Positions 61,001-64,000 of a stretch of DNA of 64,000 nucleotides are shown piece after piece. The stretch spans positions 50,212 through 114,211 of the forward strand of contig WYBM01000034.1 in the NCBI GenBank assembly GCA_011525915.1. The letters run 5' to 3'. Made by a program: the position numbers and the translations under genes. The notes below the pieces were generated by a model. It was given only the letters and a program-made list of their open reading frames with translations, had not been told where the DNA came from and ran no database searches. This DNA is from Ardenticatenaceae bacterium. GTDB taxonomy: Bacteria > Chloroflexota > Anaerolineae > Promineifilales > Promineifilaceae. Each line of letters starts with the position of its first letter. The stretch's first letter is position 1.

Positions 61001-62306
61001 TCTTTTCTATGTCAACCTGGTAATGTTCTTCATACCATTCATAGGGGCCGGTACGCCAGATGTTGACCAATTCTGAAGAATCTGCCCAGCCCATGCTCAG
61101 GTTGGCCACCTCTTCTTCTGTGACCAGGCCAAAGCGGGCGAAACCGTAATCACCGTCATAAGTGACCAGGTATTGATTTGGTTCAACGGGGAATTCTGAC
61201 ACGGCGATCACTTCCGTGGGGTTGTCAGATAAAACCAGGGGCTGCTCAATAACAACGTGTTCGGCATTGGTAGAAAAATAGTCGATGGTGCCGTTATCTA
61301 TAATGAGCATAGCAGTCATACCATACTCACCGGCAGGTAATTGAACACGTGCCCGGGCTGTATGTGCGTCTGTGATCTCCAGCAGCACTTTGGGCATATC
61401 TGCTGAGGGGATTTGGGCGTTTACCTTTGCCAGGGTATCGTACTCCGGTAGTTGGAGACGAACGTCATCGTATATATCTGTCACGGTGTCGAGCAACGGC
61501 CGTCTGACCAACGTCAGTGATGCGCTGTCCGTTTCTGCATTCAGAGGTAGGCGTGACGTCACATGAACCTGTATCCAATTGTCTTCAAGCAGTTGATAGC
61601 TGAGGTGGGCCTCTTCTTCGTTCAGGCGAATGCTAACCTGGTTTAGATCAAGCCGGAAGGTCCGTTGTTCTGTCGTGCCGAAGCCAGCAGCGGCAGCCTG
61701 GTAGTAAAACGCGGTATCAGCAAAACGTACCGGAACATTTAACTGGGCAGCGCCCCATTCGTCCGTTTCCACCACGCGTTCATGGAAAAGCCCTTCATCA
61801 TTCCAAACGCGGAAGGTAACAGGCACATGCAAAACGGCGGCTTGCGCTTCTGCGGCTTCAAGCTGTATGGCTAATTGAATAAAACCGCCTGGCTGCCCAT
61901 ATAGCTCTAAGGTGGGCACCAAATGATTGGCGGTTGGATTGCTCGATGGGTCACCATCTGTATCAATGGCCGGCGCAAAGAGAATACGGCCGTTCGTGGC
62001 CGTCGATGTCCATATCTGTTCGGCCACTTTTTGGGGTGCTAATCGGTCATCATAGAATGGAAGGGCAGGCCCAACAGTGGGACCTTCATCAATAATATGC
62101 ACATTAGATGATGGGGCAGGGGAGTTTGGCACAGGCATAGACGGATAATCGCCATCATCTGCCTGAGTACCAGACTTCGTTTTGTATAATCTTTGCTGAA
62201 CAGTTAAATGTTGAGGGGCAGCAAAGGCATAAAATACATCTGTCGCCAATAAAGATACCACCAACACCAATGATATCACAACCAAAAGAGACTGCTTTTG
62301 TTTCAC
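49068..62306 (-). CDS. Giant secreted multidomain surface protein (about 4,400 residues)
   Basis: This open frame of more than 13 kb encodes a secreted protein. The GTG at 62306, 11 bases after GAGGAGG, starts a signal peptide (LLVVISLVLVVSLLATDVFYA); an upstream ATG at 62501 has no such context. Approximate order: N-terminal beta-rich part; GATase-like fold with AYVAGGGTLVAFTQAF (about 1000-1070); Ig/CARDB-like domains (1300-1850); more than a dozen two-component-regulator-propeller repeats of WIGTDAGLNQL type (1875-2485); more Ig-like domains. The C-terminal part (3590-4412) has three cadherin-like repeats (VLANDTDPDGD). Two copies of a beta-helix-like domain with the signature LGTVFRQSAS/GMGSVLAADS sit around them. 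No sortase or S-layer motif was recognised. An adhesin or sheath role is inferred. Confidence 0.85.
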   Translation of the reverse strand: MKQKQSLLVVISLVLVVSLLATDVFYAFAAPQHLTVQQRLYKTKSGTQADDGDYPSMPVPNSPAPSSNVHIIDEGPTVGPALPFYDDRLAPQKVAEQIWTSTATNGRILFAPAIDTDGDPSSNPTANHLVPTLELYGQPGGFIQLAIQLEAAEAQAAVLHVPVTFRVWNDEGLFHERVVETDEWGAAQLNVPVRFADTAFYYQAAAAGFGTTEQRTFRLDLNQVSIRLNEEEAHLSYQLLEDNWIQVHVTSRLPLNAETDSASLTLVRRPLLDTVTDIYDDVRLQLPEYDTLAKVNAQIPSADMPKVLLEITDAHTARARVQLPAGEYGMTAMLIIDNGTIDYFSTNAEHVVIEQPLVLSDNPTEVIAVSEFPVEPNQYLVTYDGDYGFARFGLVTEEEVANLSMGWADSSELVNIWRTGPYEWYEEHYQVDIEKIVDDGLKEVVLQNFEYDPLNQQYTIAIKSKHTEVITDMLRIDVMGPGGIVILHEDSQVVLRPDDTILYTIDVPAELGRPQGLRVTLDDPLIEDITAAASALKQLYNAASVEGSATAYVQAYLELLGIPLVEAQMNLPGMDLQIETPLIDQLLADPWGTLIRLVDGFLGGINFLRVGWGRLVWNIITGQYSNLEWEELLGEVDKLVNVLSIELGAAGVAIGEEVSVKFTVDDGACPDPDARAQIEQQLERLAIQLNSQFSQQLVNTGINLSRNVRVPIFGPVAFRGLRLQIRASGEIKKDAGLSLKLEGKGDIGLQSRLMFSFDFGFISTLKSLFNLDFSNENLQTIGWFVAASKFRSFTQMILTIQNYLQMIDAATNISVAQDDCDPDPPDPRPPDDRQDIWQAVDHFYQGDNDAETAERLHQYIQQAQALGLWRAERLLTWRLREIEQKQLLHDTNAYVSYMEGSFDAMRAADQDIINIISGTVQLTSTEAISVALLSRMTQAWQEMDELPYVQQQQRVADALDIASQEYLALLGEELELQHELRQLFIGDAVGVLASGFAEATLLAMEQAGLPAQLVSPWPGNGEFRGRPAPYLAPGLAPRAIIVPSGGLHMIAGSPEAQAWLEAYVAGGGTLVAFTQAFGSDWAALPGSQVNGIGYEEEQRWQTASVESVARSKWLVWMGVQHPSIQVDGAFTSWPANATILLKHRQGLLAGFPVMLEYGYGEGSVLATSVYGDWALQAGFWWGDDWQLTRTVLIRAYLLAQGKDVEDVATGNPEQLIAVSVPLTNTSAYMATSATIHIPLLAEYSNPSRVSVPLALGPGEGTVLNINIPAPPARRRVPGWTQTGLYHLKIDVVTRGNRYATWGPFIHVQSPIDPPDLYTTISAAPSSAGLFQTVDVQASIVNFRDITRTVVLSTGKDLPLEQVTITVPPEGEANYVFPMVMDRSKTAVVTFINESDVVMSREQRLVNLVLPSLRARPELPAELVAGAPFTMTVSNRSPYRWQTVGGAFGASIAMTLTNPSGTPVWATTEALSPILSEETRSFVFTPTIPFVELGRYTLAYRLDNGLRTVQQGYVTIPAQATLWVEPNPVQDNRVREPLAITANVLNNGRFRLTPVIELVIPDLGVAYSQTVTIPAAAQWTETFTYTLPDDLPHGNHSILLQLHQGSTIAQSATFALPDAHLVSSVVDQTYTAGTAVPVTLVNNGGIDTVITYTLGLVGEGDLEQGAGSIFIEAGSTAVVTGVIPLATASDSYDVVVQGRYADGRKIIHTIHPITVSGSDVQALPESTLYTAGDDVPVTLINHGQVDAFVFYALYLRDQDSDLLLSFDADVLVPALSSVVVTGTVPEGTRGGRYGLYVEGSYTPGDREIDAVSLVTIAGTEVDIVAYTDRELYLTIDTITTTGDLTSSGTPLPGGEMELAIVREKPGRIQAWHTYNTANSPLSYDVVTAVAADADNNVWMASSLGYYGAPAIDRLLADQQTWEHYGWPETISYAMEVREIAIDSTGQVWFASDAGVVKLSTDLSTWTIYQSSSSGLVSNDVTAVAVDAQDNVWFGTSSGVSILALDGSWTTYDSANSGLASDWVYALAFTTDGSAWIGTDAGLNQLATDGTWTTYNEANSDILLDYVVDIAVDQNSDLWLITPGYQGGVSVLHPDDTWTTYTPYNSGLYTEYVTTVAIDADGRKWIGSDYDGLDVLSANLIEWEHHYPPTIGDYMINDIATAPNGDVWLGTGGNGEGGYGMGGVTRAYWTDQGFEVYNTYNSGISHDNVLAIETDRLDNVWLATLDYWDEVGATANYFTPNTDHWLEVYFPEGMYVWDVHDIFSDANGRTWFSTNDGLGVLAPDHNSWTVYQEGNGLNSQTVYGVVVDDDGNAWIATEYGGVNQLTAAGSWITYTTSNSDLLSDQVLAVDIDNAGNLWFGTDSGLNRYTPASNTWVSYTEATGDLPSDWIVDIAIDQDGNVWLARDGWDGGVSVLHTDNSWTHYDPDNSGLTTPYLSSIVVDADGRKWIGSQWLGVDVLSADNTTWTHYAYPPLSGNNVRDMAAAKNGEVWLATEYQDGGGCEECDFASLVTEFDFEGGATRAYRPLDTEEVLWRHVVTVTLGSPDTYTEVESLLAGSLNATGRLTLRGFITNTLGQRLDEDRDPFYIFPTLIGLTLETDREQYQTDEAMVISGILANHSATTLLNQTVVVTLNGDMVYASAPFDLNPGQTFPYSFVTNAPSEAGQASLQAISPQVQVYHSVPVIPPRGEAVLTAPGVAGRGPFSATVTIDNTGIDDAIIEVTLAGHESEWLILRAGEQTQIARSFTIRTDTLITATVRGDLHFDLQQEVLWGENAELDLLPPESVIFGPVAVPYLITGTGQVATPVNLVYQLDAGETVTESTVVLPGQVVAGVLVIDATYGRHELTGDLLDVDGRQLDQDAEEFTLLAAGEPQEPSVRLLSVTPDPSPVPAGDVVSVTLTIANDGPPGPALVGLQLFDPLQQWIVSLDGWLTQTVTFPLAVPADMPADSYFGEGMLNEQSRPFTVDVLGVDIEMSLALDRPYYYPGDPALLTVTLTDTAGLTDDYIVMSRYITQEDYVTVTVPANTAVQYVFPFTATETNRANVFLSHTPSPEAGQRVLMLDSIPVPVVDPSGGVYLTFDKLVYDPGETVHMTVHVTGTVGFANVMGPMELTLIADDFLAWSGPMDEVFPRVVTGTYALSYTLPMDIRMGQYTFMLTADGDVTAYPIDVRGWKVTTRHIGLDKSHYDQQDEMTAVVEFWNEGETPIYDLPVKTWIFTPDDGEVFALGTLTRTVDLEVGLNVITVTGQLSTPVVGPHRLVVNLTSPGAAWRVSGGATQFDVGWAHLVELTTDQGNYAPGEPGVGRLDVVGYGPTQLAVTASDGSTLLDTQVTLQGFATYTFTIPTTDEGDYLLVATSVDQNGASDRLLRAYAVPTPRDTQPPQISLTNPHTYTILLSSAPTLTIPVQGQASDDSGQVTVLVNGDLVTPTVSGVFTTEVVLVQGINLISAVAIDPEDNVAFTPLVPVLLLPDHNSTLTANTTEAHVGQTITFTLNLTAAGTLSDVMASLILPTGMLTDVIATANTGAIVLDQDDDYYGATWEGDVLPGVLVDILVTGQLLTEGTFTAAASTHWGVGVIDRHSVNITVLPLNRRPVAVDDPITTDEDNTIVIDVLANDTDPDGDPLRVISITAPLNGMARVNLNNSITYTPTANFWGSDTFAYTVSDGRNGYDQAVVTMTVLSVNDAPLAVPDVAQANGVAPITIDVLANDSDVDGDTLTVLAVTQPVSGSVVINPDDTLTYTPAGELTAPDTFSYEVGDGHGGVAATVVTIQPAPAQAPSTDVGTYAVLATNSAWLRDGSQLHSGHVGVMNASPGPVLQGNAELVIGLGTVFRQSASQIAADTVKLEATSVVFDLFHNELTAAPNAAHGALITPLMLPLPVNLPPFREAIPGEIDITLAQNETRTLAAGQYRDIVLNKNSVLTLSGGVYHVASLDMGNFAQLLVTGPTELRIAGRLGDGYTAIIGPAAGSGLDGSDFIIHVGGINGESGGLTAHPFAAEVGKFNTLRATIYAPNGTLLLNYGTQAHGAYLAKDVWVDTNSQIWLESGFAAGNNRVPAAVADVTITQMGTAVTIAVLTNDGDLDGDEISLLAVGQPSQGTAVQNPDGTITYTPVPGFYGVDSFTYTIGDSNGNTAVATVTVNIPPASSSVTISDFVVLGAEGVSLERGSTVTSGHIGVNDASDGPNLVGNQEMTVGMGSVLAADSWILADTVYIEEQAVVADVFFAEISGAGAAGAVHHTPVNLPLVSAFPDVPVFAPGSNDVNVLANQTHTLAPGSYRNLTVGKSATVILTGGVYNFASWNVDSYVNLLVLAPTEIRVAGKLKTGNFTYLGPATSAPDVTAADIVLFVTGQNGTQGAIDETVKAASFGIKGTVIANVYVPDGTLVLGKGSNNRGAFFGKWVIVGIHTAVALESGW
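54850..56680 (-). repeat. Coding repeats for beta-propeller blades in the giant protein
   Basis: The DNA repeats a unit of about 110-130 bp encoding (V)xAVAxDxxGNxWFGTxxGVxxL and the linker WTTYxxxNSGLxSDxV. More than a dozen blades are visible, enough for two seven-bladed propellers. Similar repeats normally sense ligands in hybrid two-component systems; here they are in a secreted protein. Confidence 0.8.
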
Positions 62307-62575
62307 CTTGTTTAATTCCTCCTCACAATGCAAGTAAGCAAAACCACAAAAAGTTTTAAGATGCAGCTCCCCGCAGAATTTCGTGGCTTCCTCAGGTACT
62401 AAGCTGACTATAAAAAATAATACCTTCGCCAAAATTAGCGTAAGTTGAGCGATTGTGTAAGACGCGGATTGTTGCCGGCCAGAGAAAAAGTACGCAATCA
62501 CACAACTAAGGCGGGTATTTTACCACTTTTGTTGTTGTGCAGGTATAGATAGGGGGCAAATTATTACAGAAGTGT
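62307..62575. other. Region between the giant gene and the insertion sequence
   Basis: No gene is seen in these 269 bp, which are AT-rich and should contain the promoter of the giant gene on the minus strand. A GAGGAGG ribosome binding site lies at its left end. The insertion sequence begins about 270 bp from the start codon. Confidence 0.5.
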
Positions 62576-63784
62576 TTCACTACCGTACATTTTTAATGTG
62601 ATAGCTGCGGCATACAAAAAGCCACAGGAATTTCGATGGATTCATTAAGAAAATGCTCCAACAAGTCAAGACCCAATTGAAAGAGGCTCAAGTCGCACCG
62701 GTCTGGACGATGGATGATAGCAACCCAGCCGTCACGGTGGGCTATCACCCCCAAATGGATGACCCAGATATAAGCCAGACAAGTAGCGATGAGCAGGCGG
62801 GTCATGCGTTGTGGGTCCGCAATATGGCTTTTGTGCAGATGAAAGCCGCGACTTTTCTGGTCAGAGAAGAAGGTTTCAATACTGAATCGTTTGCCATACC
62901 AGAAACAGGCTTCGGCGGCCAATTCCATGTTTGTCACCAGATAGATTGGCTCTTTGTCCTTTTTGCGCCACCAGGCAATGACCAGCACCGGGCCATAATT
63001 GTCCTGAGTAAAACCTACATCAGGCAGGTGCAAACAGGTGCCTGGTTGCAGACCAATTTCCTGGAGCGAAAACTCATCACCATCATCACAAAGGATGCGG
63101 TTGCAAGCGGTGCGACAGACATATTGCCACTCATTGGCTTCTATCTGCGCTTGCAAGCCCACCCCATCAAACTCGCCATCACCCAAAAAGATGACATCAC
63201 TCCCCTCAGGAATCAACGGCTTGACCATTTCCAACAAAGTCAAATGCGCTTCTTGAGAAAAATGGCCTTTACTGCCTTTGACCACCAGCCACATCAGCGG
63301 CAAGGCCCGTTTCTTGTACACCACACTGATGACCAATGCCAAGCATCCCCGTCCCACTTCGCTGCCATCCATGACCAATACCAACGGCCCACAGCGCGCC
63401 AATCCCATCAGCAAGGGAATAATAAACGGCAGGTAGTAAGTTTGCGCATCCACCTGTTCATTCTGCACATAGCGGGTAAACCGTTTGCTCCGGCTTTCTA
63501 CCTTACTCTTGTCTGGCGCTTTCTTGCCCATTGCTTTCATCTGACATTGCCCGCTGCGCACTATCCCGCTGACCATCCCGGCCAGTGTGTTCAAGTGTCT
63601 GGCCTGACGGCCGGTCAACTGCTTCGGATACAGTTGCCGCAATCCTTGATTTATGCGACGATAGACTTGGTGATTATCACCCATGGGTACACTCCTTTGG
63701 TTTGTGTTGAATCAAGAAGTGTACCTTTGCTTTTTCTATTTGGTCACATTTCAAATCCTTCCCTTAAAAGTGTACGGTAGTGAA
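62576..63784. mobile_element. IS4-type insertion sequence of about 1.2 kb
   Basis: Inverted terminal repeats TTCACTACCGTACATTTTTA (left, 62576-62595) and the near-complement TTAAAAGTGTACGGTAGTGAA (right, 63764-63784, one base longer) enclose a single transposase gene. The ends differ at one position. A perfect target-site duplication is not visible: ATTACAG stands near both sides but at different distances. No ACGGCCGT octamer is present in it. Confidence 0.85.
62593..63684 (-). CDS. IS4-family transposase
   Basis: This 363-residue DDE transposase carries the catalytic residues in LVMDGSEVG (D), FLGDGEFDG (D) and FSIETFFSDQKSRG (E), the last being the IS4 Y-(2)-R-(3)-E-(6)-K style block. The gene occupies nearly all of the element. 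The frame is intact, so it may be active. Its stop lies within the left terminal repeat region. Confidence 0.92.
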   Translation of the reverse strand: MGDNHQVYRRINQGLRQLYPKQLTGRQARHLNTLAGMVSGIVRSGQCQMKAMGKKAPDKSKVESRSKRFTRYVQNEQVDAQTYYLPFIIPLLMGLARCGPLVLVMDGSEVGRGCLALVISVVYKKRALPLMWLVVKGSKGHFSQEAHLTLLEMVKPLIPEGSDVIFLGDGEFDGVGLQAQIEANEWQYVCRTACNRILCDDGDEFSLQEIGLQPGTCLHLPDVGFTQDNYGPVLVIAWWRKKDKEPIYLVTNMELAAEACFWYGKRFSIETFFSDQKSRGFHLHKSHIADPQRMTRLLIATCLAYIWVIHLGVIAHRDGWVAIIHRPDRCDLSLFQLGLDLLEHFLNESIEIPVAFCMPQLSH

Positions 63785-64000
63785 TTACAGGTGCCGTACC
63801 ACAAGTAGAACAACCAGCAGAACCTGCTCGGCTCGATGAATGGATTCATACTTGCCTTGATCGTTGGCGCATCCTTACTCGAGAGCTACCAGAGGACGCA
63901 GGCCCGCGATTTCTCCATGGTTACTACAATTTTGCTTACGAAATTATTGGGGAACGCAGACAAATATCAGCCGCTCAACTACCAGAGGTGTTGAGAGCAA
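63784..64000 (+). pseudogene. 5'-truncated reading frame at the right edge, cut by the insertion sequence
   Basis: From the end of the insertion sequence a frame stays open for 217 bp to the window edge. It encodes charged, soluble sequence such as LDEWIHTCLDRWRILTRELP and LHGYYNFAYEIIGERRQISA. There is no in-frame ATG near its start and a stop codon lies just inside the element, so the 5' part seems to have been removed or displaced by the insertion. I do not recognise the family. Confidence 0.55.

Noticed and set aside
62653..63780. 375-residue plus-strand frame
   Set aside because: Antisense to the IS4 transposase with its DDE motifs; it has no family features.
62563..63790. Target-site duplication of the insertion sequence (ATTACAG on both sides)
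   Set aside because: The left copy is separated from the terminal repeat by several bases and the right one abuts it, so it is not a proper duplication.

Overview
The window is a bacterial chromosome segment of moderate-to-high GC. The gene families and style (M23 and P-domain secreted proteins with Pro-Thr linkers, HTH-NB-ARC-TPR regulators, a giant secreted multidomain protein, a MoxR/VWA/SWIM locus) suggest a filamentous Chloroflexota of the Anaerolineae type. That assignment is inference from gene content, not from a marker gene. The palindrome ACGGCCGT recurs tens of times in genes and spacers on both strands, like the HIP1 octamer of cyanobacteria. A few gaps in its distribution coincide with DNA that looks imported.

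Layout. 1-1850: an array of 13 recognisable tRNA genes (Ala, Trp, Gln, Pro, Thr, Val, Gly, Ser, Lys, Arg, Tyr, Ser, His), a tRNA 3' fragment at the left edge, and a last tRNA-like element whose anticodon arm cannot decode. 2.0-6.1 kb: Ro60 (rsr), an HNH protein, a small Cys protein and the RNA ligase RtcB. With the tRNA-like element next to rsr this resembles the rsr-Y RNA-rtcB RNA-repair loci known from other bacteria. 6.1-12.7 kb (minus strand): a SigZ-like sigma factor, a conserved hypothetical, and a fadJ-type alpha subunit and thiolase. The two beta-oxidation genes are separated by an AT-rich cassette (nucleotidyltransferase pair, frameshifted PLD protein).

12.8-19.4 kb (minus strand): a class II lanthipeptide locus (HlyD-like adaptor, C39 ABC exporter, precursor peptide with 6 Cys, LanM). 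19.8-23.0 kb: a secreted M23 peptidase with P domains and four C-terminal repeats; 69-bp direct repeats lie upstream of it and upstream of the lanthipeptide operon. 23.3-27.0 kb: an HTH-NB-ARC-TPR regulator and holB. 27.1-30.9 kb: an NfeD/YqiJ-like protein, a flotillin, a coiled-coil protein and a small ion-channel protein in one operon. 31.1-35.4 kb: an ABC-2 exporter (ATPase and two permeases) and a HisN-type phosphatase.

35.5-42.6 kb: a five-gene SWIM/VWA/MoxR/DUF5682-like locus comparable to E. coli yehL-M-P-Q, with the SWIM protein apparently split in two. 42.7-47.7 kb: a membrane protein, an IclR-PNPOx fusion regulator and a SsuABC/THI5-type ABC importer. 47.7-62.3 kb (minus strand): a GT-C-like membrane protein and a gene of about 13.2 kb for a secreted protein of about 4,400 residues (beta-propeller repeats, Ig-like and cadherin-like domains). 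62.6-63.8 kb: an IS4-type insertion sequence, followed by a 5'-truncated reading frame that runs off the right edge.
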